From positions 3,051,378 through 3,115,377 of the forward strand of contig NC_133663.1 of the NCBI RefSeq assembly GCF_037893015.1: a stretch of DNA of 64,000 nt, read 5' to 3'. Positions 42,801-54,925 of the stretch are shown piece after piece (positions within the stretch are counted from its first letter, which is position 1; every line of letters starts with the position of its first letter). The notes under the pieces were generated by a model that was given only the letters and a program-made list of their open reading frames with translations, did no database searches and was not told the origin of the DNA. Made by a program: the position numbers and the translations under genes. Origin of the DNA: Macrotis lagotis (taxonomy: Eukaryota > Chordata > Mammalia > Peramelemorphia > Peramelidae).

Positions 42801-44653
42801 ATTTTAGTGATACAAATATTAAGTGTGAGCCTCCCCTATCCATCTTCAGCCTCTGACAGTCTGGATGATCTCAGGGAAGAGGCCTCATGTCTCTGAGCCC
42901 TGCTCCACGAGTCTCAATAGACCCGACTTCTCTATTGTCTTTATAACCTTCTGTTATTTCCATCCCAGAACAGACTTGAAAGGAAGGGACTGTAGCCGAA
43001 GCTGGCAGAATAAGGCACAGCAATGGCACAGCCTCCCAGAAGTAACTAGGCCAGAGCCAGGCAGCCCCTCTAGCTGGCTGTGTTCTTCACCCTGAGGCTG
43101 CTCTGTGGAATCCTCTAGAAGCTAGCAGGCTAATTCCTCTAGATTTTCTGCAGCCCCTTACCTCCCCTCCTTGTTAATCAGTTGGGGGAGGCTTCCCTAA
43201 TGCTGCCCTTCTTCCTCCAGGTCTCATATCTCACGTAGGTTATGGAAGCCAGAGGTAGACACAAGGCTTTACCTGGTGCCCAACTGTAGCGGGGGAGGCA
43301 AGGTGTGCCATGCGGTTTCTATCTGGTGACCCCAGGACATGCTCACCTAAAGGACCACACATGTGGTCTTCCCTTGAGACCTTTGGGTCATTACAGTCTT
43401 TGACCATTCCTTAATGCCCAACAACTGTTCTTTCCTGAGCTTCAACCAGGCTGCCCTACTTTCTTTTCATTCCTGATGCCTCCTTCCATTCACCAGATGG
43501 GGATTCAGGCTCTCAATTGCTCTCCAGTTTTGTCCCCTTTGGTGGGAGGAGAGACCCAAGGGAGGCAAGGAGAGCACCCCAACTCGAGCTTGGCCACCTG
43601 ACTCTGTGGTTTCTTTCAGATGCCCCCCTCTCCTTCTCCCAGGGCCTTCTGATGCTTGGGTCCTGCTTCTGCCTCTGGGGGGCCCCTGGAGGATGCAGCT
43701 CTTGGATCCTGCCACTACCTACTCCTCTAACTTCAGGAAATATTTGTTGCCTGAATGAATGCACTTGAGTTTTGCGAGTTGTTAGGGATGAAGCAGTTTT
43801 ATTGGGAACCTTCGCTCCAGGCTATGAGTGAGTCACAGCCCTTTAAACCCTCTCAGGGGCAGTCACATTCTCAAAGAGGATGTGGGTAAAGCCAATGGCA
43901 GATATTACGGGATGGAATGTTGGCCAGTTTTGTGAGGTGAAAACCAAGAACCCCATGGAGGAGAGACAGGGAGAAGTCTAAGGGAAGGAGTTCACACAGC
44001 CCCCCTCTTCCTTCTGTTAACAGCCCCCAATTCAACCTCCTATAGAGCAAGGCAATGATTGGGACTTTATAGGTGGTGGGGTGGGGTGGTATCAAGAAAT
44101 GGAGGCAGGGAACCTGATCTGAAGGAGAAATGGACTCTTTGGTGATGCTGCCCCAGGCTGCCTCTGCTGCGGACATGTCCTGCCCCCTCATAAAGGGGAC
44201 AATAGTCAGGAGAGGTGGACAGTTCCAAGCCCTGGAGCAGAAATAAAGAGAAGAAAGTCCAAGCCTGATGAGGACAAAACCAAGGTCGGGTCAATTTGAA
44301 TCAACAGAGAAGGATTCAGAAGGGAAACACTGGCGCAGGTCAGGCTCACGGCAATCAGAAGGAGGCAAAGGATCTTTTATTAACTCTGCCCATCCTGGGA
44401 CATTCTCAGCCCCAGATCCCAGCGAGTTTTAATTCCATTTAATCTGGATTTATTGAGCATGTGCTCTGAATCAACCAGACAGACTACAAAGGCAGCCCCC
44501 AAGCACCCCCATCCTCAAGGAGTGAACTTGGGACTCCTGGGTCTGGTCAAAAATGTGTTACAATCGAAAATATGCTATTAACTTTGGCTTTTATCATTAC
44601 TTTCATGTCACAATGTAAGCTTCTCTCTCTCAAGGTCAAGAGGATGAGAGATC

Positions 44654-44660
<7 letters not shown>

Positions 44661-44709
<49 letters not shown>
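44661..44709. repeat. (AC)24 microsatellite
   Basis: Pure dinucleotide run of about 24 units. Confidence 0.98.
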
Positions 44710-44713
<4 letters not shown>

Positions 44714-45462
44714 AAAAAAATCACATTAGCAAAATCAGCCAATCTTGCAACTGAGACTCATTGTAGTCACTGCTCACACCCAGAGTCCCCCACCCCCGCC
44801 CTGCACAGAAGGAAGGGAAGTATATTTTCATGTTGTCTCTTTGGGGTCAAGTTGGACTGATAAAGTCTCATAGTATTTGGGTCCCTTAGGATTTTTGGAT
44901 AATTCTTCCTGGGAAGTGGCCCCATCTCCAGGTTTCCATGTTTAGTCCACCCTCCCCACCCTCTGGGCTGGGCCACAAGAATCCCACTGTCTAGAAGAAT
45001 CCGGGCCCTCCCATGTGCTTGATGATTCTCAAGGCTTCCCCTAAAATGCCTTGGCAGAAGTCACACATGTTTACAAGTCAGTTTCTCAATGTCAGATCCA
45101 AACAGCTGACATTTGAATCTTTTGTGACTCCTGGGAGGGAGGGAAGGAGAGGAAAGACTCTCAGCCCATTGGCAGGAGCTCAAGGTGACCTCAGTCTCAG
45201 TCTTCCTCCGGGGCTGGGTCTGGGGTGAAGCTCCCTGAAAAATGACAAGGCTCCAACCCCAGTTGGAAAGCTGGCTTCCATCCATGCTACCCTCAAGCTA
45301 TGCCTTATGCACAGTGGGAGGGTTCTAGAATAAAAGAGAAGACCAGAAACGCTGGGGTCAGTGGCATTATTTACTCTTCTAGCTGGCCAGTTCTGAGAAG
45401 AATGGACTCAATTGCCTTTAAATACCAGGGAGTAGGTGGTGGTGGTGGGTTTTAGACCTGTG

Positions 45463-45465
<3 letters not shown>

Positions 45466-45505
<40 letters not shown>
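45466..45505. repeat. (AC)20 microsatellite
   Basis: Pure dinucleotide run of about 20 units, about 750 bases after the previous one. Confidence 0.98.
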
Positions 45506-46514
45506 CAGAGTAATGTAGCCTCTAATGGGAGGTGATTTTGAGAAGTAGCCAAAGGAGACAGGGTCTTCTCAAGGTCTGAAGACCATTACCTCCCAGGAAG
45601 GACAAAGCATGGTAGTGGGAGCTAGTGGGAGCAATATCTGTAATTTCCTTCATTAAATATTCAGGAGCCAGGGCAGGCCAACCCTTAACATGAAGGAAGG
45701 GCTGTGACTGTGCCTCGGGTTGCCACGTGGCCCTGCAATCATGGAGACCCCTGAGCCACCATTCCCAAGCCCTGGGGGGCTGCAGTAGGAGGCAAGTGGA
45801 AACCTGCTCTGAGGGACCCTAAGGAAGAAGAAAGGGAGCAAGTGGCAGGCTCCATCCTTTAGGTCCTTCCTTCCACAGGTGGTCATCAGTGACAGCCTTT
45901 TCCTGGGGGAAACTGGGCAAGACTGATCTATGGGCTGAGCCTGTCCCTTTCTGGAAGGGGGTCAGTGATGTCTGGTCGGTCATCTGAGGGGTCACTGGGC
46001 AGCATGCCCTTTCTGGTCTTAAATTTGGGATAGGAACTTGGAGTTGACAATCACCATGAATCCATAGACAACTCTATTAAATGCAGAATAAATTTTCAAT
46101 GGAAACTTTCCTCTCCAGTTTCATTTTAAGCAGAGGGGAGAAAAGGAAAATAATGCCAGACTTTTAAACTAAGTCATATCAGGAGTCAGAAGACACAAAG
46201 AGCCAGTTCCTCCCAACTGATGGTGTAGGTGAGGGAGGTCAGTTGAGCTTTCAGTCTCCAGAGGCCAGTGACTGACTGAAGCTACTCCTGTAACTCACCC
46301 TTCCTGGGTGGGGGGGATGGTTTTCCTTTCAAACATTGAAGTAAGCTCACCCACCCTTGGGCTTCTTGTTGGCTCTTGCTTCCCGAGGAATCTGGATGTA
46401 AAAATTCGTCTCTTTCTTTGTCAAATATTCCGTGTTCTTAGTGAAACTGGCTTCTTGAAACTGAATCTCCAAAACACATAGAATATAAAACCTTAATGTT
46501 TGAATCTGCTTCCC

Positions 46515-46670
46515 CTGGGGGCAGCTTCGTGGTGCAGTGGATAGAGCACCAGTCCTGGAGTCAGGAGGACCTGAGTTCAAATCCGGTCTCAGACACTTAA
46601 TAATTACCTAGCTGTGTGGCCTTGGGCAAGCCACTTAACCCTATTTGCCTTGCAAAAACCTAAAAAAAAG
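46515..46670 (+). mobile_element. tRNA-derived marsupial SINE (WSINE1-like)
   Basis: Full-length copy with 'GTGGTGCAGTGGATAGAGC', 'CCTGAGTTCAAATCCGG', 'AATAATTACCTAGCTGTG' and an A-rich tail. The flanks TGAATCTGCTTCCC (46501-46514) and TGAATCTGCTCCCC (46671-46684) form a target-site duplication with one mismatch. Confidence 0.92.
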
Positions 46671-47079
46671 TGAATCTGCTCCCCTTCTTGAAGCCCCTCC
46701 AACCCAGCTCTCTGCGAAGATGGAAGTAAAGTGGCCATGGATGTCTGGGCCAACTGAGCTGTAACATGTCGTTTCACACATGGAGAAACTCTGAAAGGAA
46801 CACAGCTGCAGAAATAGTGGTGTGAATTGGTCAACCTTCCACACAAAGCAGTGGGAGCCAGAGCAGGAGCCCTTGACTTCCCTTCTGCCCAGTCTTCATA
46901 GCAGTGGGTAAAGCAAGGGAGTCGACAACAGGAGAGCAGCTCTCAGCCTTCCCAAGCACAGCCAGGAAGACTGAGAAAATCCTACTTATAGGGACAACTG
47001 ACTGACCCTGGGTTAGAGCCAGCCTGGATCCACAAAGAGGGCACATCCAACCTCTGAGTCTTCCTAGCTGGCTGACCCC

Positions 47080-47150
47080 ACACAAGATTCTAAACCTATA
47101 TCTGCCTCAATTTCCTTAAGTGTAAAATGAGGGTAATAATGGCACCCACT
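47080..47150 (+). mobile_element. MIR 3' fragment
   Basis: 'CTGCCTCAATTTCCTTAAG' and 'TAAAATGAGGGTAATAATGGC' are MIR 3' blocks. Confidence 0.6.
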
Positions 47151-47202
47151 CCTCCTCCTAGTGCTCCTTCCCACTACTACTTCTAGTACTGCTCCTCTGA
47201 TG

Positions 47203-47235
<33 letters not shown>
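47203..47235. repeat. (ACT)11 microsatellite
   Basis: Eleven pure ACT units; the Val-rich frame on the - strand comes from it. Confidence 0.97.
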
Positions 47236-47254
47236 GGGAGTTTTCCATCAGCTT

Positions 47255-47400
47255 GTCTCACCCATCATGGCAGCATTGATAAAGGGCTTTCTGTGTTCCA
47301 GACATTGTGTTGGGTCCTAGCAATACAAAGATGAGCAAATAGACAGTTTCTGCCCTCATGGTGTTTCTGTTCTAATGGGGGAAGATGAGACATAAAAAGA
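47255..47400 (-). mobile_element. L2 LINE 3' fragment, antisense
   Basis: 'GTTCCAGACATTGTGTTGGG', 'CCTAGCAATACAAAGATGAGC' and 'TCTAATGGGGGAAGATGAG' are the antisense L2 3' end. Confidence 0.6.
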
Positions 47401-48109
47401 AGATGAAAAGCAGGGGCAAGAAGGGCAACAAGAAGACACTCAGGTTCATGGTGGAAAATGGAGTCGAGAGTCAGCAGCAGCCCCTATTCCTGAGGAATAA
47501 AACAGGACCCAACCAATCAGAGGAAGGGGATATACAGGAAATGGGATCTTCCAGGGTGAGAAGGCTGCTAAGACGTGTGAAGAAAAATGGCCAGAGTTAG
47601 GAGCAGAACCCAGAGAACACTGAGGGCATATACCTGCCTTCATGAAATGATGAAGTACCTGGGAAAGAGAGAAGGGGCAAGGAAAGACCTAAGACATCAT
47701 CATGCTGGTCATATTCCATAGCTGCATCTCCCTTGGGGCATAGCTTTAAGCTTTGCTGACGTGGCTGTCATCTGGCCAGGCAAACTAGGAGAGCATATCT
47801 TGAGTGTGTTCCCTAGGGCGCATCTTGTGTCTCTACTGACAAACTAGCTAGGAATGTGGATGTGCAGATGCTCAAGAGGCCACCGGCCAATGCTTGTTTT
47901 GTTTCTTAGGCTCAGATGTTTCTGATGTTACCTTTTCAACCATTCCCTTCCCCTCTGGGTCTCTTTCAGTTCCAAGTCTTCAGAGGTTTTCTTTACTATC
48001 TTGCCCACGCCCCTGGGTGATGAAAAGGATCTGTTCCTCTTGATTTGTTGGGCTGAGGAATGCAGTCGATGACCTTGGAGCAGAAAAAGTGAACTAGTTC
48101 ACATAGGAA

Positions 48110-48320
48110 TCCAACCAACCACCTTGGCTGATTTCAACAAATTTCCACAAATGTAGAACAGATGTCTCTATTCTGGGAGAAAGGACTCGTGCTAAGTTCT
48201 GGGGATAAAAAAAGACAAAAATGAAAAACATCTTTGTCCTCAAAGAGCTTCCAATCCATCGGGCATGTGAGGGAAGTGATATGAATACAGATCTATAACT
48301 CCTACGATGACGAGTATGTG
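48110..48320 (-). mobile_element. L2 LINE 3' fragment, antisense
   Basis: 'CTAAGTTCTGGGGATAAAAAAAG' and 'TTGTCCTCAAAGAGCTTCC' near 48193-48255 are the antisense L2 3' landmarks. Confidence 0.6.
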
Positions 48321-48584
48321 GGGGTGGGGTTGGAAAGGAAGAAGGACTGACTTGACTCAGAAGAAGGCCTTTGAATGCCAACCAAGTAAGCCCCTTCTCC
48401 GCCCTCCTTTCACTAGTCTGCTAGGACTCATCCCAGCACCTACTTCAGAGGGTGGTGGCAAAACTCTTTGAAGACCTTAAAGAGCCATCTTATTGTAAGT
48501 TTTTGTTATAAATCAGAGCATTCTTCCAAACTACGGCCAACCAAATCATGCCTGTGAACTTAGCCAAAAGTGTGTGGATGCTGC

Positions 48585-48750
48585 CCAGGAGGGAGGATGG
48601 CCTAGTAGAAAGAACTCTGGTCCTGGAGCCAAGAGGCTATGATTCAGAGGCTTCCCAGCTTTAAGGTCATGAGAAAATCATGAGCCTCTGTTTCCCCATT
48701 TGTAAAATGTAACCTATTCATTGTGAGAATCAAAGAAGAGCTCTAGAACT
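48585..48750 (+). mobile_element. MIR-type SINE
   Basis: 'TAGTAGAAAGAACTCTGGTCC', 'TGGAGCCAAGAGGCTATG' and 'TCTGTTTCCCCATTTGTAAAATG' are in MIR order. Confidence 0.65.
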
Positions 48751-48904
48751 ATTTGGGAACATCCAACATTGGGTGCCAGTAGACTTGAGTTCTAGTCTCA
48801 GTCTGGCCTACCCACAGATCAATACTTTTAGGGCCTGTGATTTCATTATGGTAGATACAGCAGCCTCTGGAGCAGGTCCCAGTCCCTCATGTTTTCGTAG
48901 GCTG

Positions 48905-49062
48905 CTTTTCAACTATGTATTCAATTCTCCTTGCAGACCGGAAGCTCCTTGAGGGCAAATTTGGGCTTTTATTTGTGTTGCTTTGTTTTGTTGTCTTTTT
49001 TGTCTTTGTATTCCCAACTCATCATGGAACCCACCCTTATTAAATGCTGGTTGATTGACACA
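48905..49062 (+). mobile_element. L2 LINE 3' end
   Basis: 'GAAGCTCCTTGAGGGCAAAT', 'TTGTCTTTGTATTCCCAAC' and the terminus 'TTAAATGCTGGTTGATTGAC' match the L2 3' end in sense orientation. Confidence 0.7.
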
Positions 49063-50050
49063 CTGCTTCTTAAAAACTCTTTCCTCTTGGCCTCCTGAAT
49101 AAAAGGAGCTCTCCCCCTTGCTTAGCCCTTCTGGTCCTTAAACTGAAGGCTCCAGATCAATTATTTGAAGTTTTCCTCTTTTGCTGACCCCTGGCAGAAT
49201 CTGGCTTAGATGCTTCTGTCTATGAGAGCCTAAGCCACTTCAGAGGGAAGTGCCAAAGTGGGGCACTCACCTCAACAGAACCACTGAAGTACTGGGTGTT
49301 TGCCACAGAAAAGAACTAAAACTAATACTCCAGCAAGGCTTGAAATGAGACCTAAAGGCAGAAAAATGGGTCAGGAAATACATTTTATTGTTCTTGGATG
49401 CTGGAAGGGGATGGGGTTGATGGAGGCTCTTATAGATGCTGTGAAAAGCCCTCTGTTTCTCTCCATCATCCCCAGATCCCTTTGCTTTCAATAGAGACTT
49501 CTCTCTAGCTCAATGCCTCTGATTACAAGGATAGTTATGGTCATGTTTTGCCTCACTAATGGGCCGAGGGTAAGAGGGTCCCTCTAGAGAAGCTCATTAC
49601 TAATGTCATTGCCAGGTGATGACTTTCTGGGCACAGATCAAATAGGATAACATTTGTAAAACACTAATTACAGTACTGGTGCCCAGTAGATGATTAATAA
49701 ATGCTTGCTCCTTTCTCCAGAGTCACTCTCTTAAGTCCCTGAGGAGCGGTGGCTTTTGCCAGGGAGAGGAGTAACCACCATCATGGACCCTGGAAGTGGT
49801 GTTTGTGACACAAATGGAGGGAGGTGTGAGGAGGGGTGAGAAAAAATTCCTGAAGTAAATCAGAGAATGAGAAGGATTGAAAGATATATACTGGCAATTC
49901 TCAAGGGTTTAATAGGCTCATTTTTGAAGGTGAGTCAGATTAGAATTAACTTGTAAACAGAAAGGGCAGGGAAAGCATGAAAGGAGTGAAGGAATAGAGT
50001 CTATGCTTACTCACCTGTTAGAAGGTGCTGATTTAGTAATATGGGGGGCA
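49063..50050. other. Intergenic, no gene seen
   Basis: Near 49640-49705 there is a short MIR-like 3' piece ('GATGATTAATAAATGCTTGC'). The rest was not recognised. Confidence 0.45.
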
Positions 50051-50059
50051 GAGCTTCAA

Positions 50060-50290
50060 ATTGCTGTTAGGAATGGCTAGTCTAGTCTACAGTTCCACCA
50101 ACAATGCATCAGCATGCCTTTCCCTGCTCCAGCCCTTCCAGTTTTTGTCCTTTTTTCCTTTTTGGTCAACTTTGCTGTTTGGATGAGAATGAGATGGAAT
50201 CTCAAAGTTGTTTTAATTTGCCTTTCTCTCGTTATTTGGGTCATTTTTTTCAGGTGGTAATTGATAGCTTGGGAACTGCCTTGCATACCC
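50060..50290 (-). mobile_element. L1 LINE ORF2 fragment, antisense
   Basis: The - strand frame contains 'LMHCWWNC' preceded by an L1 ORF2 C-terminal-type context. The DNA 'CAGTTCCACCAACAATGCATC' and 'TTTTAATTTGCCTTTCTC' matches the better-preserved L1 at 63.5-63.7 kb in the same order. Confidence 0.7.
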
Positions 50291-50439
50291 TTCTTTTCAT
50301 GCATTTAAGTTTTCTCAGGCTCTCTTTCCTGGTTTTCCTCCGGAATGTGCAGTCACTCCTCATCTCATTTGCTAGAAATTGATCCAAAATTCTAACCCAA
50401 GGGCTCTTTTGTGACTCCTCATCTTTTTCCCCCTTTAAA

Positions 50440-51190
50440 TTATATCCTATAACCTTCCATGGGCTCAACTATCATCTCTATGCAGTTATGTCTTGGTTTT
50501 TCTATCCACCCCAAACCTCTTTCTTCAGCTCCAGTCTCCAATGACCAATTACATTTTGGACATCTTGAACTGAATGTCCCATAGGTATCTGGAACTCACT
50601 GTATCAAAACCAAAATTACCAATGAAGCCCCTTGAATTGCTTTGTGGGGTTGGTTTTTCTCATTGGAAGAGGGAGGTCCTGAATATTTTTGTTGGCAATA
50701 AGAAGGAAGAGAGGAATGATTAACGAGGAGGTCCCCCCCACCCCCAGCCCTCCTTTTCTCATAACTTTCCTATTTTTGTCAAGGGCACCACTCTGTATCT
50801 GGTCATCCAGTCTCCAAACCTCAGGGCCATCCTTGACTCCTCATTTCAGCTCTCCCCACATACTCAATCCATTCCCAAATCTTGTTTCCTCCATCACATC
50901 TCCTTTGATCTAGTCAAATAACTACATTTCAGGTTCACCTCTCACCGAGATGACTTGAATAGTCTTCCATCTGGTTTCCCTGACTCAAGTCTCTCCACTC
51001 CTATCTATTCTTCACTTGGTTGCTAAAGTGTAGATCTTACATCCATTCCATCCCCCCCCAACTCAAAGAGCTTCCATGAGTCACTATTAATTCTGGTACC
51101 AATATAAAGTGGTCTGTATAAGGTATTTATAGACTTTCTCTGAGATCATCTTCCATGTATTCTGTATATATTTTGTGTCAGATTAAAATT
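50440..51190 (+). mobile_element. L2 LINE fragment interrupted by another repeat
   Basis: 'CAACTATCATCTCTATGCAG', 'CCAGTCTCCAATGACCAATTAC', 'GAACTGAATGTCCC', 'CATAACTTTCCTATTTTTGTC', 'CCATCCTTGACTCCTCATTTC' and 'TTCACTTGGTTGCTAAAGTG' are sense L2 blocks in order. The series breaks at about 50612-50740, where the unknown dispersed repeat lies. Confidence 0.7.
50628..50724 (+). repeat. Dispersed repeat of unknown family, copy B
   Basis: About 95% identical to the reverse complement of 31438-31547, minus one 14-base segment. It lies within the L2 relic, so it is younger than the L2 copy. Confidence 0.75.
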
Positions 51191-52200
51191 ATGTAGTGAA
51201 GCTGTAGTGAACACCCAGGGGTCTCCTGACATTTCTGGGGGCTCCAGGGACAAAGTGACTCATTGGTCAAACCTTTAGCAAGGACCATCTTCCTGGCTGC
51301 TATTGGCCTTGTGGTAGCTTGGCTCTGAAAGGAATTTTTGGCATTTTAGAATGATGGGATAGACCCTTATGGGTCCTTTGGTTTCCCATCTTCCCCCTGC
51401 CCTGTGGCTGCAGAAAGAGGGATGGGGGAAGCATTTGATAAAATAAAAGGTTTCCAGCTGGTAGTCCTCTTTGCCTGTAGCTTCTGAGGTAGCATGGTAT
51501 GAGCTCAGGGAGGAGTGAAAAAGGAACACTGGTCTTCATTCCAATTCAGGGGCAGTGGGTGATGCCCACATGAGCATGGATTCAATTAGCTGAGTTGGAA
51601 CCCAGGTCTTTCATGGCCTCTTGCCTCTCTTGGGTGTTTTTTTTTTCATTTGGCATTGACCTCATTAGCAGAAAAGGCTTGAAGGACCTAAAAGTGCTGG
51701 CAAAGGGCAGAAGCATCTACTGAAGTGATTGTGGTTGGAGCAGCAGCAACAACAGATCTGGCCTGGTGTCAGGGGATGATTTAATACTGGATAGAAAAGG
51801 GCCACAGAAAAAAAGATGAGGTTTCTCCCTGGAGGTGAAATGTAAAATGGCTCCTCTGTGGCCTTGCAAAGACTATTTCTATCCAGTGAGGCTTAAATAT
51901 TCTTCTCCTAAGTGATTGTATTAGCAGGGATAAGTTATGGGATTCTGTTCTGATCAATCTATAAAACACACTCTGGTTCTCCTCTGCTTAATGGATGCCT
52001 GTGGGGTGATTGAATGGTCCTTGGCAGTCCCTTTCCTGGGCTACATAAATCTGGTTCATATCTGATGCATATTTATACACAGAGTACCATTTTTCTCCTT
52101 CCCTGCAACCTTCCTTGAAGGGAATCCTGGACTGTAATATTGGAATTACCATCTCGCAGCTGATTCTCAGAGCCACGTATTGAGGCCTCTCCTTTGTTTG
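51190..52200. other. Intergenic, nothing recognised
   Basis: AT-moderate sequence without a repeat or coding match that I can defend. Confidence 0.4.
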
Positions 52201-52204
52201 CCAT

Positions 52205-52415
52205 CCTTCAGACTGCTATCTCAGCTGCCTTATGGATCCTTTCAACTGATTGCCCAGTAAACATTTCAAACTCACTATGTCCCAAACTGAACATTTTCCC
52301 TAATCCCTCCCCCTAACTTTCCTATTACTCTCAAGAGTACTACCATTCTCCAAGGGTCACAACTTACATGTTCTCAATTCTTCCCCCTCTCTCCCCAATA
52401 TCCCATCTGTTGGGG
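52205..52415 (+). mobile_element. L2 LINE fragment (first of two neighbouring copies)
   Basis: 'CAGACTGCTATCTCAGCTGCC', 'CAAACTCACTATGTCCCAAACTG' and 'CTTTCCTATTACTCTCAAGAG' are sense L2 blocks. The adjacent element covers the same consensus stretch again, so this is a separate copy. Confidence 0.6.
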
Positions 52416-52479
52416 TCAACCCTAAGCAAGGGGAAAGGGAGTGGTGAGTGCCATGTTCAGCTTTTCCTTAAGTTTTCTC

Positions 52480-53835
52480 CATGGTTCTCACTCAAGTTAT
52501 CAGTGATTTATCTCTTAATGGCCCAATTTGATGGGCTTTTCTCAGGCCTCGTCTTTTTTAATCTCTCTCTGTAGTCTTTGACTCTGCTCATCACTCTCTT
52601 CTCTTTGAAATTCGAGTTTCCCTTGGTTTTCATGACATGGCTCTCCTGTTTCTCCTGGTTCTTGTCAGACCCCCTCCTCAATCTTTTTAGGGGGGCATCT
52701 ACAACCAGGTCACACAAGCGAACCATGGGAGGCCCTCCAGATTCTATCCTAGACTACTTTTCACATACTATTTTGCTTGGAGATCTCATTAGCTAACATA
52801 GTGCAATTCTTTCTGTGCTGACGATTCAGTCTACTTAAGCAGTCCTAACTTTTCCCCCTTCCAGTCTAGGCATCATCACCATAATAGGTTCAAAATGAAA
52901 CTCTATTTTTTTCTCCTAACCTTTCTCTCCACCTACCTTCCTTAGTACTTTCAAAGGCACTATCATCTACCCAGACACTGAAACTCATCACCTAGGAGCT
53001 TTCATGGCCTTCTCACTATATCCCATCTTCCAGATCCAACATAGCATCAAGTCCTGTGGATTCCATCATTGTAACACCCATTGAATACGTCCCCCTCTCT
53101 CTTTTGCCATTGCCCCTCCTCTGGCACAAGCCCTCATCACCTCATGCTGGTCCATTTGTCCTTTCAGCCACCAAAGAGATTTCCCTAAAATGTAGGGGTA
53201 ATCAAGTCAGTTTCCTACTCAATAAACTCTACTGGCTCCATATTGCCTCAAGGGGCAAACAGAAAATTTTCTGCTTGGTATTCAAAGTCTTTTCTAAATG
53301 GGTCTCTCCTACCTTTTCTGTCTTCTTTCACCTGACTTGCCCACATTTCTTCTTTGATCCTGTGACCCTGGCCAACTGACTCTGTCTTGTCCAAGAAACC
53401 TCACTCTCCCCCTCCTGGCATTTGGTCTGGCTATCTCCCACAACCAGAAATCTCTGCCTCTTATCACCATCTCCTGGCTTCCTACAAGTCCCATTTTTTT
53501 TACCAGTAACCTTTCCTCGTTTCTCTTATTACCACTCCCCTCATTGATTACCCCCAACTAATCTTATATCTACCTTGTTTGCCCATGGTTGTTTGCATGC
53601 CCCCCTGTCCACGTCCTTCCTGAAGGACCCACCCAAAGCCTGGTAGACTTTCCTCTCTAGCTTGGGGTCAGCATCATTCTTTGTTGCTCCTGCCATATGT
53701 CTGGTCCACATCCCCATCCTCTTTCTGTTGATGTATCTTGTGAGCTTCCCAAAGGCAGGGACTACTATTTTTGGCCTTTTATGGCATCCCCAATACTTAG
53801 CATAGGGTTGACTGCAGAATGGGTGCTTAATGAAG
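52480..53835 (+). mobile_element. L2 LINE, 3' 1.35 kb
   Basis: Sense L2 from the reverse-transcriptase region ('TTTGACTCTGCTCATCACTC' near 52578, 'GTGCTGACGATTCAG' near 52816) through 'CATCAAGTCCTGTGGATTCC', 'GAATACGTCCCCCTCTC', 'CTCAATAAACTCTACTGGCTCC', 'TTGTTTGCATGCC' type blocks and 'CAAAGGCAGGGACTACTATT', to the 3' end 'GGTGCTTAATGAA'. It carries many small indels and no usable frame. Confidence 0.8.
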
Positions 53836-54844
53836 AATCATGGATTCTTCTGGAGGCTAGGACAGAAGTGATCAGCCAAAGAATGTGGAACAGGGGGGAA
53901 CCTGATTCTTCTCATGAGAGCTGGACCCTTGGCAAGCGATGATGGCAGCTAAGAGTCAGGGACCCACAGAGAACATCACCAACCAGTCCTGTGTTTAGTG
54001 ACAGCTATTCTCTGACCTCTGTAGAACTTTAACTCTAACTCTGTAGAACAAGGTGACTAGGCTGGAGGTCTCTGGGCCCCTTCCATCTCCAGGTCTGTGA
54101 TCTCATGAACCTTGAGTTCTCTTTTGGGCAGTGACGACTTCATTCAAGGATCTCCCTCCAAGTCTGGAGGGCTGTCTCACTTCCTGCACTATTCCAGAGA
54201 GAAGGAGGATTGTCTAAATTGTTAGGCTCAGGGGCGAGTTCTCCATTTTCTTTTGGGCTTCCTCAGTTACTGGGCAGATTTCCTACTGACATGTCACCCA
54301 TTCTGGCTCATCTCTGATCACGTTTTGGCAAGAGCTATGCTTTGTTCACCTAGTGTTTTTTTTTAAACAGGTTCACTCAGGATTTTTTTCCCTTCAAAAA
54401 TAGTTATTTGAGAAGCTAACTTGTGTCTCAAGGTGCTGGCTTTTCTTTTCTTTTTTTTTAGGGGGCAGGGAGTTTTAAACACAATTTGCAGGTGTTTGGG
54501 CTGTTTCTACAAACAGAATAACAACCCCCAGAGGGAACTTTGCCTGAGTGTGGGGGAGTGCTGAAGGGAGGAGGATCCCACTCCACCCTCAACTTATCAG
54601 GGGAAACAAGCTGCACTTTAAAAACTATCAGTATTTCCCCAGTGGCTGGCTGAGGCAGGAAGCAGGTGTAGGAGCTGACCCCACATGGGGAGACTCCTCC
54701 TAAAAACAGTGTTTGGGTTTGCCACCACCAACGGTGTCTGGGGAGTAGCTCGCTCTGATCCTACCTGGGAGAACTTTGATTTCTAACGAACTGGAGAGGT
54801 ACCTGGAGGGGCCTTCAAACCCACATTTGAACTTGGTTGGGGAG
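53836..54844. other. Intergenic; possible conserved non-coding block
   Basis: A short L3/CR1-like end may lie at about 54000-54115 ('GGTCTCTGGGCCCCTTCCATC'). Bases 54130-54720 show no repeat family and hold clustered motifs (GATA-type CTTATCAGG, SOX-type AACAA, FOX-like ACAAACA). An enhancer is possible but unproven. Confidence 0.35.
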
Positions 54845-54925
54845 GGGGAATTGTTCCAATTAATTTCAACACATTTATTTAGCAACTCCTCTATACAAAG
54901 CACTGTGACAAGCTCTGGGGTTCAT
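54845..54925 (-). mobile_element. L2 LINE 3' terminal fragment, antisense
   Basis: 'AACACATTTATTTAGCAACTCC' and 'AAGCACTGTGACAAGCTCTGGG' are the antisense L2 terminus. Confidence 0.6.

Larger units (their letters stand above)
42800..46500. other. Intergenic, no gene seen
   Basis: Two long (AC)n microsatellites are listed separately. Bases about 44435-44530 resemble an antisense L2 3' end ('GATTTATTGAGCATGTGCTC'). Nothing else was recognised. Confidence 0.5.
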
